In this document: positions 32,063-40,367 of the stretch, one piece after another | How the letters are laid out: every line of letters begins with the position of its first letter | How positions within the stretch are numbered: the stretch's first letter is position 1 | NCBI GenBank assembly: GCA_964639275.1 | Contig: CAZXCQ010000005.1 | Coordinates: 1-44,972, forward strand | Direction: 5' to 3' | Length of the DNA: 44,972 nucleotides | Source: CAZXCQ01 sp964639275 | GTDB taxonomy: Bacteria; Desulfobacterota; DSM-4660; Desulfatiglandales; Desulfatiglandaceae | Made by a program: the position numbers and the translations under genes | Notes under the pieces: model-generated | Database searches by the model: none | Told to the model about the DNA's origin: nothing | The model's input: only the letters and a program-made list of their open reading frames with translations

Positions 32063-32421
32063 TCTGGCTCTCCTCCAATCGTTTGCTCTTCCCGACAAAA
32101 TACACTGTCAAAGACCCTATTATCCTCTTCAAGACACCTTCTTTTGACCGCCCCGTATTTTTCCAGCAGCTCTTTTCCCTCGCGGGTTAAAGAGGTCCCT
32201 GTCTTTCTATCCGCCTCGACTATGGGTTTTTTCAAATACTTCTCCGAGGCCCGGAGCTTGCTCCAGACTGCCTTGTAAGACATCTTCATTATCTTTGCAG
32301 TCTGATTTATGGATCCAGTCCTTTCTATGTTTTCCAGGATCTTTTTCCTCCCCTCGCCCATGATGATTCGGTCATATTCGTCAACAATCCAGTGTCTCGA
32401 TTTCAGTTTGAGCGATACCAT
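32059..32421 (-). CDS. ModE N-terminal-type winged-helix regulator, HTH-only
   Basis: Protein of 120 residues with a winged HTH of the LysR/ModE type: NIERTGSINQTAKIMKMSYK is the recognition part, then AVWSKLRASEKYLKKPIVEADRKTG. No molybdate-binding TOBE domains follow, so it is HTH only. A strong AGGAGGT lies four bases before ATG 32421, inside the 3' end of the MoeA-PBP gene (41-base overlap), and its stop overlaps the mobB start. It may sense molybdate or tungstate together with the PBP-like domain of its neighbour (inference). Confidence 0.85.
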   Translation of the reverse strand: MVSLKLKSRHWIVDEYDRIIMGEGRKKILENIERTGSINQTAKIMKMSYKAVWSKLRASEKYLKKPIVEADRKTGTSLTREGKELLEKYGAVKRRCLEEDNRVFDSVFCREEQTIGGEPE

Positions 32422-34363
32422 CTTGACCTCCTTCCATCTCCATCCACAACTGCCCGCTTCTGGACGGGTCATATCCCCCAAGAAATTTGACCCGTCTTCG
32501 GAAATTTTGTGTCTGGATCGTTTCCAGCACCGCGCGAATATTGCTTTGATCCACTATCCCACTGGGAATGACCAGATCATACTGCTCTCTTTCCAGGGGA
32601 ATAAAGTCCAGATCAAGGGCCTTGGCCGCCGCGAAAATCCCCATGCCGCAGTCAGCCGCTCCGCTCAGAACATCCACGGCCACCGCCATATGGGTGAATT
32701 CTTCATGGTCATATCCCTTGATCGATTTGGGTTCAACCTCCAGCTGGTCCAGTTTGTAGTCAAAAAGAACACGGGTTCCGGAACCGGTCTGGCGATTCAC
32801 AAAGGTGACATCCCTGCGAGCCAGATCCTCTATGCCTCTAATCCCCTTGGGGTTGCCTTTGACCACGATCAACCCCTGATCCCGCAAGACCAGATGAAAG
32901 ATGCTGACACGCATCCCTTTGAGATACCTCCGAATGTAGGAAAGGTTGTATTGACCGGTGTGGGTATCCAGGAGATGCGAACCGGATATGTGACACGTAC
33001 CCTTTCTCAGGGCAATCAGACCCCCAAGGCTGCCGACGTTGCTGGATGATATCCGGATATCGTAGCCTTTACGCCTGACTTCGTCCGCCAGGATATCAAT
33101 GGTGATGTCGTGACTCCCGATAATGACCACCGTGTTGAGCAGGTCTTCCTCATCCACAAGCAGCTCTGCCAGGCACTCATCGCTTTGGGAAAGTCCCTCT
33201 GAGAGCGCTGGGATCCGGATAATGCCTTCCGCCCTTGTCAGGGTGGTAATGGATCCCGCGGCCCTCGGCAGGGGCGTGGCAACATACCGGGTACCCACCT
33301 TGCCGATATTTACCCTCAGGAACTCCTCCATCCCCGGTTTGGAGGGGATATCTCGAGTGGGGTGTACCGTGACCGTCGCCCGCTTTGGGGGGCAACCCCC
33401 CTGGAGCTTGTAAAGCAAGGGTCTTACAAATTGCTCAAATGAGAGGGTCGCGGAGACAGAATAGCCAGGGTTTCCCACCACCGGTTTTCCGTTCGCTATC
33501 CCCAGGATGGTAGGTTTACCCGGCATCATTGTGACGCCATGCACCAACACCTCCCCCAGTTCCTCTATGGCATGCACAGCGAAGTCCTTACTCCCTGCCG
33601 AGGATCCTGCATTGATGATGACCACATGGGCATCGGATTCAATGGCCCGCTTCAAGGCCTCTCGAATCCCCTCTTCAATGTCCGGCACGATATCATGGAC
33701 AACAGGAACCCCGCCCGACTCCCGCACCAGTCCTGCAAGGAGCACGGAATTGAACTCCAGGATCTGTCCTGGCGCCAGCGCCTGTTCCTCCCCAATAGCC
33801 CTATGATGGACCAGCTCTGAACCCGATGGAATAATGGTCACTCGTGGTTTTTCCCAGACCTTGATCGAAAAAACACCCGCACTGATGAGGGCCCCGAGAT
33901 CGTAGGCCCGTATCCGGTGCGACTGGGGGAGGAGCAACTGGGTCGCCACGATATCTTCGCCCACCTTACGGACATGTTGCCAGGGATAGGCAGGGGCGCG
34001 AATCTCCACGTGGCCTTTGTCTGTCTGGTGGATCTTCTCCACCATGATAACCGAGTCAAATGATTCCGGAAGGGGTTGTCCCGTATTGATCCAGAGGGCC
34101 TCCCGGTCCAGCTCCAAGACCTTTGGGGCGCGCTCCGTGGTACCATAGGTCTTCTCCGCCTTCACAGCGATCCCGTCCATGGCTGCGGAGTGAAACGAGG
34201 GGGCCGAGCGTCTCGCAAATACCGGTTCGGCTGTAACGCGCCCCAAGGCCTCTTCGGTTTCAATCGTCTCCACCCCCGTGCGCAGCCCCGAGCCGAATCG
34301 GGAAAAAAAGATATCCCTTGCCTCTTCAACGGATTTCAGGGAAAGATAGACCTGCCGTTTCAC
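32381..34363 (-). CDS. MoeA fused to a PBP-like substrate-binding domain
   Basis: Protein of 660 residues. The N-terminal part (about 1-410) is MoeA, molybdenum insertase of molybdopterin synthesis, with FHSAAMDGIAVKAE, INTGQPLPESFDSVIMVE, ATQLLLPQSHRIRAYDLG and VVGNPGYSVSATLSF. The C-terminal part (about 430-640) resembles the PBP-like domain PF12727 (SHDITIDILAD, NVGSLGGLIALRKGTCHISG, FVNRQTGSGTR), a periplasmic-binding-protein fold related to molybdate binding. No signal peptide, so it is cytoplasmic. Its ATG 34363 overlaps the upstream moeA stop by four bases (ATGA), so translation is coupled. Confidence 0.93.
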   Translation of the reverse strand: MKRQVYLSLKSVEEARDIFFSRFGSGLRTGVETIETEEALGRVTAEPVFARRSAPSFHSAAMDGIAVKAEKTYGTTERAPKVLELDREALWINTGQPLPESFDSVIMVEKIHQTDKGHVEIRAPAYPWQHVRKVGEDIVATQLLLPQSHRIRAYDLGALISAGVFSIKVWEKPRVTIIPSGSELVHHRAIGEEQALAPGQILEFNSVLLAGLVRESGGVPVVHDIVPDIEEGIREALKRAIESDAHVVIINAGSSAGSKDFAVHAIEELGEVLVHGVTMMPGKPTILGIANGKPVVGNPGYSVSATLSFEQFVRPLLYKLQGGCPPKRATVTVHPTRDIPSKPGMEEFLRVNIGKVGTRYVATPLPRAAGSITTLTRAEGIIRIPALSEGLSQSDECLAELLVDEEDLLNTVVIIGSHDITIDILADEVRRKGYDIRISSSNVGSLGGLIALRKGTCHISGSHLLDTHTGQYNLSYIRRYLKGMRVSIFHLVLRDQGLIVVKGNPKGIRGIEDLARRDVTFVNRQTGSGTRVLFDYKLDQLEVEPKSIKGYDHEEFTHMAVAVDVLSGAADCGMGIFAAAKALDLDFIPLEREQYDLVIPSGIVDQSNIRAVLETIQTQNFRRRVKFLGGYDPSRSGQLWMEMEGGQDGIAQTEIETLDC

Positions 34364-35616
34364 TTGCGACCTCCGTAGACCGGATCAAAAGGCATGACCC
34401 TCACGGTTTGACCCTTATAGATCCCTTCGGTATTCATATCCACCCGGATGAGGCCATCCGCCTCGACCAGGGTGGAGATAAGACCGGATTTGCCGAAAAC
34501 CGGGTCGGCAATCAGGCTATCCCCCTGTTTGATCAGCTTTACCCGGATATAATCCTCCCGGCCGGTGGCGGATTCCACATTCTGGCTCACCCGGGCCTCC
34601 ACCTCGTTACCCGATCTGTCCATGGAGCCGCCTAGTCCGGCAAGCCTGGATATCAATCTTGTCAAAAAGACCTCCGCCACCACCAACGCAGAGGCCACAT
34701 GACCCGGAAGACCGATAACGGGCTTTGACCCGGATCTGCCAATGATTGTGGGTTTCCCAGGGCTGATGGATATGCCATGGACAAGCAGCTCAAAGTCTGG
34801 CAGCGTCTCAAATGCCTTGAGCGTGAGGTCCCTGGTCCCGACGGAACTTCCTCCGGAAACCCAGACCGTATCTGCCTCGGCCACCCCTTTTTCAACCCTA
34901 CGCTTCATAGACTCAAACTCGTCAGGGCACAGGCCCAGGTATACCGGCACTGCTCCGTGCCGTTTGCAAAGCGCCCCCAAGGTATAACGATTGATGTCCC
35001 TCACCTCTCCTGGCCGGGGCTGCCTATCGATCGTAACGATCTCATCACCCGTTGACAGGATTGCAACCCTTGGTCTCCGGAAGACAGTGACTTCTGACAC
35101 ACCAAGGCCCGCCATCACCCCCAGGTCCTGAGGACGCAATCTGTGCCCCTCCTTGACCACGGTGCTTCCCCGGGCAAAATCATCCCCTGGCTGGATGACA
35201 TTCTCAAGGGGCGATATGGCCCGGCTTATTTCAAGGGTCTCGCTGTCCAAGAGACTACAATACTCCACCATCACCACACCGTCTGCACCTTCTGGCAACT
35301 TACCGCCGGTCGAAATTTTGACGGCCTGCCCTTCACCCACAACAATTCCAGATGATTCGCCCATAAGGACCTCGCCGGCCACCTCCAGGAGGGCGGGGAG
35401 GCTTTCGCTGGCCCCAAAGGTGTCCTTTGCCCTCACGGCATATCCATCCATGGTTGATCTGAAAAAGCCGGGGAGATCCTCGGGGGCGATAAGGTCCTGA
35501 CTCAGGAACCGGCCCAGCGCCTCTTCAAGGGGAACGGTCTCTTCCCCTGCCGGGGCAAAGCTTTCAATGATGTCAAAGACCTCATCGGGTCTCTTGAGTT
35601 TGAAAAATTGATCCAT
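34360..35616 (-). CDS. moeA: Molybdopterin molybdenumtransferase MoeA
   Basis: MoeA of about 418 residues that inserts molybdate into adenylylated molybdopterin. The motifs are FFRSTMDGYAVRAKD, ISTGGKLPEGADGVVMVE, the MoCF-fold VSGGSSVGTRDLTLK, and VIGLPGHVASALV. The frame is open to TTG 35682, but ATG 35616 (MDQFFKLKRPDEV) gives the usual family N-terminus. The ribosome-binding site GGAAGG is close to it, so the start is not fully certain. It is the first gene of a minus-strand run with MoeA-PBP, the ModE-like HTH and mobB. Two MoeA copies side by side occur in organisms using both Mo and W (known pattern; roles not assignable). Confidence 0.93.
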   Translation of the reverse strand: MDQFFKLKRPDEVFDIIESFAPAGEETVPLEEALGRFLSQDLIAPEDLPGFFRSTMDGYAVRAKDTFGASESLPALLEVAGEVLMGESSGIVVGEGQAVKISTGGKLPEGADGVVMVEYCSLLDSETLEISRAISPLENVIQPGDDFARGSTVVKEGHRLRPQDLGVMAGLGVSEVTVFRRPRVAILSTGDEIVTIDRQPRPGEVRDINRYTLGALCKRHGAVPVYLGLCPDEFESMKRRVEKGVAEADTVWVSGGSSVGTRDLTLKAFETLPDFELLVHGISISPGKPTIIGRSGSKPVIGLPGHVASALVVAEVFLTRLISRLAGLGGSMDRSGNEVEARVSQNVESATGREDYIRVKLIKQGDSLIADPVFGKSGLISTLVEADGLIRVDMNTEGIYKGQTVRVMPFDPVYGGRK

Positions 35617-36008
35617 ATCCTTCCAGTGAGATTGCTCACTTTGGTTAACCGCTCGAGTATATACGAGGTTCGCTGCTATCAACCTCCAGCCCAGTTGAAT
35701 ATGTCATAAGGGATATATCAGTGCAATAGGAATTTGGTTTTTATGGATGAAAACCTTGAGCTCTATAGAGGATCAAAGGGGATTTCCTTTTAGACGAAGC
35801 CTTTGGGATTGCTTTCATAGAGCCCCTGTGGCACTATTCATTTCAATTCTGGGCCGGTTCCTCTTGGTCCATAATCCTGGCAGGGCCATGAGGGTTCGCC
35901 AACATGGGTGGGCCCTAAACCCGCAGCCAAAATGAATGATGGTATCCATTTGGCTTTTTTCAAAACTGGCACTTCGTGAGGGCTCTTTTGAAACCCCAAG
36001 ACGCATAT
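35617..36008. other. Divergent intergenic region between moeA and the unrecognised gene, with half-element R4
   Basis: About 390 bases. A MITE-family half-element (R4, 35942-35996) starts GTATCCATTTGGCTTTTTTC and continues CAAAACTGGCACTTCG. A short plus-strand frame at 35744 (16 codons) is not convincing. No tRNA, riboswitch (including a Moco RNA) or terminator was recognised. Confidence 0.45.
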
Positions 36009-36701
36009 GTGAAACACATCTACTGGCTTACCCGGTCTCAGGAGGCACGTCTCAGAGACGACCTCGCCGGCCATGACATCAAGGTGAAATCTGCCAGGGG
36101 GATTGTTTGCACCCCCCTTGACCCAGTCAATAAAATCTCAAGCGTTTCACCCGGTGTCTGGGATGAGGGGTGCCGCAGGCAGGGGAGCTGGTACCGGAGT
36201 TCTGAGAGGAATGGACAATACCTTGTGGTGAGTTCTTTCGAGCTGGAAGGGTATCATTCACAGAAGGCCGCTGTCATTACCGAGTCAGACTTTGTGGCCC
36301 CAAGACTTGCGACCTTGAAAGACAAAGAGGCCCTTCTGGAGGATCCTTTGCTCAGGCAACGTCTCCCCGACGCATGGAAACGGGTAAGCGAGAAGGAAAA
36401 ACGGATCTATCTCAGATGGGCCAGGAGATTTGGGTCAAAGACAGAGGATTTTGACTTCCTCTATCTATCCCACACCGCCAACCACGCCAATTTTATCAGA
36501 CCGCGTCTCTTTGTGGAAGATGCCGGGGGCATAATACCCTATTCCATAGACAGGAGCGCCCACCTATGTTCCTGTTGCGTAGAGCTCTTTCAAATCCTGG
36601 GCCATGCCTATGAAAGAAAGCTGGTAGCACCCTGTGCAGGAGCTGTTGTCTTTGCCCGCCTGCGACCGGACCATTATCTCCTTGTTCAAAAGCCCCCCTG
36701 A
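36009..36701 (+). CDS. Hypothetical protein with a C-terminal cysteine motif
   Basis: I do not recognise this 230-residue protein. It is basic, without signal peptide or membrane helices. Toward the C-terminus HLCSCCVELFQILG and then VAPCAGAVVFARLR give four cysteines within about 25 residues, a possible metal or Fe-S site; another pair lies near the N-terminus (GIVCTP and DEGCRRQGSWYRS). A central stretch includes LYLSHTANHANFIRP. The start is uncertain: GTG 36009 is taken because the alternative GTG 35976 lies within repeat R4; neither has a good ribosome-binding site. The radical SAM gene follows on the same strand after a MITE-like element, so the pair may act together (inference). Confidence 0.6.
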   Translation: MKHIYWLTRSQEARLRDDLAGHDIKVKSARGIVCTPLDPVNKISSVSPGVWDEGCRRQGSWYRSSERNGQYLVVSSFELEGYHSQKAAVITESDFVAPRLATLKDKEALLEDPLLRQRLPDAWKRVSEKEKRIYLRWARRFGSKTEDFDFLYLSHTANHANFIRPRLFVEDAGGIIPYSIDRSAHLCSCCVELFQILGHAYERKLVAPCAGAVVFARLRPDHYLLVQKPP

Positions 36702-36715
36702 AAACTGATCCAGGG

Positions 36716-36997
36716 GTATCAATTTAACTTTTTGAAAATTGGCACCTGGGGAGGGGTATGGGGGTTCCGTTTTGAAGGGTGTATCCCTGCCTGAGGCAGA
36801 CAAGCCTGTCTGAGACCGTTAGAGAGCGTTAAGAAATCACGGAGATCGACGTTGCCAAAAACCATAAGACCTTCCTGGAAGTGCTGCCCCCTATTTCTTC
36901 CTATGGCGCGTGCCTTTTTTACGCCCCCTTGAGGACGAGTTATACACCCGAAAAACGGAATCCCCATACCCCGGGTTTCAAAAGACTAAAGTGTTAC
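36716..36997. mobile_element. MITE-like element R5, full-length type
   Basis: This 282-bp element begins GTATCAATTTAACTTTTTG and ends, read inwards, GTAACACTTTAGTCTTTTG, giving imperfect terminal inverted repeats of about 20 bp. Both ends continue into a GGGGTATGGGG-TTCCGTTTT block in inverted orientation. There is no coding gene inside. R1 (14789-14886) has the same two ends; R2, R3 and R4 are half-elements. It accounts for most of the 36702-37081 gap. Confidence 0.65.
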
Positions 36998-37081
36998 ATC
37001 CAGGGAACGGAAGCTGCTGATGACGAAAAGCGTTGAATGTGAAGATGCCATAGAGACGTTACCGATTTTGGGTTATTGATA

Positions 37082-38401
37082 ATGAATTCTGATTTTAGAA
37101 ATCTCCCTTTTATGCTTTACGCGGACAATTACGGCCGGATCTATGACCATCCCTATCTCCGGATGGCAGGCTCCTCGGGCCCTGGCCACGTCCTGTTAAA
37201 AGCGGAAGACCTGATCCCCATGCCCCAATTCAGCAGGCTCTTTTTTATCCCCGACTGTCCGCCCGTCGGACTTGACCCCCATACCGGACAATTCCAAGTC
37301 GTCCCGGAGATGGAGACAGATGGCGTCGTGTCGAGGTGTTACGCGGTTGCGGCCTTCCTCGAACCGGGGCTGGTCCGCACCCACCTCCCGGCTGTGGACT
37401 ATGCCGAGAAGACCTATACCCTGCCGATGTGGGCCTACACGGCCGTGGGATTCAGGGAGGGAAGATACTGGGTCAGCGGGTCCAGGATCGAATACAATCC
37501 GAGATGGGATCCAAGAAACTACGATGACAGGGAACTGGCGCCGGCCATAGAGCGCTTTCAAGGGAGGCAAAAAAGGGGGCCGCTGGTTGAACATCTGGTG
37601 GACTGTGCCACCAAGAATCACTGTTTTGCGGCAAAGAACCTCTTCCTCAGGAGATGGGAGGCCCCCTTGCCTGTCAGCCAGGGGTGCAACGCGGCATGTC
37701 TGGGGTGTCTGTCTCTTCAGCCCGAGCAGTCATGCGAGGCCTCACACCAGAGGATCTCCTTTAGACCGTCACAGGAAGAGATCGTATCGCTGGCGGTCAA
37801 CCATCTGAATCAGGCGCCTGGGGCCATTGTGAGCTTTGGCCAGGGCTGCGAAGGAGAACCCCTTACAGAGTATCGATTAATAGCCGATAGCATAAAGGAG
37901 ATAAGGCGGCGGACCAGCAAAGGGACAATCAATCTCAACACCAACGGGAGCTTTCCCGGACGGATACGCCGGATAGCCGAGAGCGGTCTGGATTCGATCC
38001 GTATCAGCCTCAACAGCGCCCGGCCCGAGTTCTACCATGCCTATTTCCGCCCAAAAGGGTATGGCTTCGGGGATGTCGTGGCCGCCATCGCCTTGTGTAG
38101 AAAAATGGGGTTATATACGATGATCAACTATCTGGTCTTCCCGGGCATTACCGACAGCGAAGAAGAGATAGAGGCCTTGAGGGGTCTGATCAGGAACACG
38201 GGGATCAATTTTATCCACCTGAAGAATCTGTGTATTGATCCTCAACTGTATCTCGAAAAAATGCCGGAAGCCGGGGGGCGCGGAACAGGAATACGGCAGA
38301 TGGCGAACATCCTGAAGGCGGAGTTCCCGGAGATTCAACTTGGCTATTTCAACCAGCCGGTGCGGGGGTGGGCTCAAGGCGTAACAAACCAGAGACCATA
38401 A
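37082..38401 (+). CDS. Radical SAM protein
   Basis: Protein of 439 residues. The 4Fe-4S/SAM motif is CNAACLGC (CX3CX2C, near residue 210) in PVSQGCNAACLGC, followed by a GQGCEGEPLTE glycine-rich segment, LNTNGS and SIRISLNSARPEFYHAYFRP, all typical of the radical SAM barrel. An N-terminal region of about 190 residues (YADNYGRIYDHPYLRM, FFIPDCPPVG, LPMWAYTAVGFREGRYWVSG) belongs to no domain I can name. A third part has no SPASM-like cysteine cluster, although CIDPQ occurs. The start ATG 37082 has no good ribosome-binding site. The substrate is unknown. Transcription may continue from the hypothetical gene upstream through the MITE-like element. Confidence 0.85.
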   Translation: MNSDFRNLPFMLYADNYGRIYDHPYLRMAGSSGPGHVLLKAEDLIPMPQFSRLFFIPDCPPVGLDPHTGQFQVVPEMETDGVVSRCYAVAAFLEPGLVRTHLPAVDYAEKTYTLPMWAYTAVGFREGRYWVSGSRIEYNPRWDPRNYDDRELAPAIERFQGRQKRGPLVEHLVDCATKNHCFAAKNLFLRRWEAPLPVSQGCNAACLGCLSLQPEQSCEASHQRISFRPSQEEIVSLAVNHLNQAPGAIVSFGQGCEGEPLTEYRLIADSIKEIRRRTSKGTINLNTNGSFPGRIRRIAESGLDSIRISLNSARPEFYHAYFRPKGYGFGDVVAAIALCRKMGLYTMINYLVFPGITDSEEEIEALRGLIRNTGINFIHLKNLCIDPQLYLEKMPEAGGRGTGIRQMANILKAEFPEIQLGYFNQPVRGWAQGVTNQRP

Positions 38402-38435
38402 GAGATAAAAGAAGAGGTCTTTTCTCTGCCAGGGG

Positions 38436-39797
38436 CTAGAGCCCAATGGTCCTTCTAAAGCGCATGCAATTTTCGTTGTTATTGTTGTGGTCTTCAAAGG
38501 AGAGCAGTTCAATATTTCGATAGGCCTTTTCCCTGGCACCCTCAAGGGTCGAATCTCCCGCAATGACATGAAGTACCCTGCCCCCGTAAGTGAGGAGGCC
38601 CTTTTCGGGGTCTTGATCAACCCCGGCAAAATAGATGGCCGCGCCCCTCTCCATCTTGTCGAGACCCCTGATCCGATGGCCCTTACCGTAACGGCCCGGA
38701 TACCCCTTGTTCCATCCCTTTGAGGCCTTTGACCGCCCCTCCATAGCAATCACATCCACATAGTGCTGGTTGTTCCAGACCTGGGTGATCTTGTCGAGGG
38801 AGCCGTCCCATACGGCCATCCCGATCTCCAAGAGATCGGTGCTCAGCTTTCTTGCAATAACCTCCCATTCCGGGTCGCCATGCCTGACATTGATCTCAAA
38901 GACATCGAGTCGGTCGTAGGGATCCAGGTTTAGACCGAAGTAGATCACCCCTTTATAGACCCAGCCCAGTTCATTATAGATCGCATTGACAGTGGGATTT
39001 ACGATCTCCTTGATGATCCGGTTGACCAGCCAGGGGCTGACGTCCTTATGGGGGCAATAACAGCCTGTGCCTCCTGTGTTGAGGTTTCCCCCGAATTTCT
39101 CGATGGCCTCGGTGTCATCCGGGTCAAAGGCGGGTTTATAATCCTGGGCGAACATCCGCAGGGGCATCACATGGCTGCCGTCGAGGTAGGCAAAAAAGGA
39201 GATCTCGGTCCCGTATTTCCGCTCTTCAATGACGACACGGTCTCCCGACTCTCCAAAGACCTTTTCAACCACTATCCTGTCGATGGCGGCCTCTGCGTCG
39301 GGAATATCTTTACAGACAATCGCCCCTTTTCCAGCGGCTAGGCCATTCGCCTTGACAACCACCTGATAGCCAATGTTGCGGACATATTTTTTTGCCGCAT
39401 CAGGGTCATCAAACACGCGGTATTCCGGTTTGGGTACCCCGATCTTCCTGAGAAGATCATCGGTAAAGGCACGATCGCTTTCCAGACGGACGTATTCCTT
39501 CCTGGGGCCGATGGTTCGGATACCCCGCTCGTTGAGGAGGTCGATCAGGCCTTCCTCGAGGGGGTTTTCAGAGCCCACATCCACAAGATCCACTTTCTGG
39601 TCTATACAGAAATCGCCGATCTTTTTGAAATCCTTTGCGGGGAGCCGCTCTATAAGCCCTCGCTGGCCCTTAGGGGTATGGAGGACCCCCGGATTACCGG
39701 GGGCAAAATAGACCTTGTCCACGTGCTGACTATCTCCGTATTTGTCAGCAAGGCAATGATCTCTACCCCCCGAACCGTACACCAATACTTTCATCAT
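38436..39797 (-). CDS. purD: Phosphoribosylamine-glycine ligase
   Basis: ATP-grasp enzyme of 453 residues catalysing the second step of purine synthesis. Motifs are KVLVYGSGGRDHCLADKY at the N-terminus (Rossmann-like), VVVKANGLAAGKGAIV (ATP-binding), EFFAYLDGS-like ISFFAYLDG and the late FEINVRHGDPEWEV (metal-binding, in place of FNVRFGDPE). An Asn-rich tail (EDHNNNNEN) is unusual. Overall the protein is somewhat divergent from enterobacterial PurD. GGAGGG lies just before ATG 39797 and ATG 39794. It converges with the radical SAM gene and diverges from the CbpM-like gene. Confidence 0.93.
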   Translation of the reverse strand: MMKVLVYGSGGRDHCLADKYGDSQHVDKVYFAPGNPGVLHTPKGQRGLIERLPAKDFKKIGDFCIDQKVDLVDVGSENPLEEGLIDLLNERGIRTIGPRKEYVRLESDRAFTDDLLRKIGVPKPEYRVFDDPDAAKKYVRNIGYQVVVKANGLAAGKGAIVCKDIPDAEAAIDRIVVEKVFGESGDRVVIEERKYGTEISFFAYLDGSHVMPLRMFAQDYKPAFDPDDTEAIEKFGGNLNTGGTGCYCPHKDVSPWLVNRIIKEIVNPTVNAIYNELGWVYKGVIYFGLNLDPYDRLDVFEINVRHGDPEWEVIARKLSTDLLEIGMAVWDGSLDKITQVWNNQHYVDVIAMEGRSKASKGWNKGYPGRYGKGHRIRGLDKMERGAAIYFAGVDQDPEKGLLTYGGRVLHVIAGDSTLEGAREKAYRNIELLSFEDHNNNNENCMRFRRTIGL

Positions 39798-40005
39798 TCA
39801 CCCTCCCTGGGGTGTCGTTGGTCAGCCGACTGCTCCGGGAGTATAGGGGAGAGATAGCCGGGTGTCAAGGAACCGGATCACCCGGGTAGATCTCAAGGAT
39901 TGCAGCCTTTTGAATGACTTGTAAAAGATCTTGGGGTATGGTAAGGTCCTATTAGAAATAGAGGCTGGTTTTGGTATTGAATCCTAATTCCGAGGGGCCT
40001 GAGAC

Positions 40006-40341
40006 GTGGAAGAGCCTAACGGTATAAAAAAGGAATTCCTTACGGTCCGTGAGATCATGGAGGTCTTTGAGGTAGAGGAGAGTTTCCTTGCGGATCTTGA
40101 AAATGAAGAGATTGTATGCCCTACTTGCCCCAAGGAAAGTTCTTCCAAGCTCTTTTCTCCCGGCGAAGTGGAAAAGCTGCGGATAGCCAAAATCCTTGTG
40201 GAAGATATGGACGTCAACTTATCCGGTGTTGAGGTCATATTGCGGATGAGACAGAATATGATCGATATGAGGAGGCAATTTGATGCCATACTCGAAGAGT
40301 TGCGCCGCCATTTCGAGGAGAGGCTAAAGACAGGCCGCTGA
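40006..40341 (+). CDS. MerR-type HTH protein, chaperone modulator CbpM-like
   Basis: Protein of 111 residues. The N-terminus FLTVREIMEVFEVEESFLADLENEEI is a MerR-like helix-turn-helix. A further segment (LFSPGEVEKLRIAKILVEDMDVNLSGVEVILRMRQNM) and a helical C-terminus fit CbpM, the modulator that binds the J domain of CbpA/DnaJ-type co-chaperones. GTG 40006 is preceded by GAGGGG. It converges with the DnaJ gene across only 26 bases, so it is not cotranscribed with it, but the association fits. A plain MerR-type regulator is the alternative. Confidence 0.8.
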   Translation: MEEPNGIKKEFLTVREIMEVFEVEESFLADLENEEIVCPTCPKESSSKLFSPGEVEKLRIAKILVEDMDVNLSGVEVILRMRQNMIDMRRQFDAILEELRRHFEERLKTGR

Positions 40342-40367
40342 ATCGATCTTCCCCCATCCCCTGTGTC

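Noticed and set aside
35744..35794. Sixteen-codon plus-strand frame starting ATG GAT GAA
   Set aside because: Too short, with no ribosome-binding site or conserved neighbour.
35683..35985. Short ORFs and a Moco riboswitch in the moeA upstream gap
   Set aside because: The frames are under 65 codons without ribosome-binding sites, and no conserved riboswitch core was seen; repeat R4 fills part of the gap.
36719..36967. Minus-strand ORF of 82 codons inside the MITE-like element R5
   Set aside because: It includes the inverted ends of the element, has no ribosome-binding site, and does not resemble a transposase.
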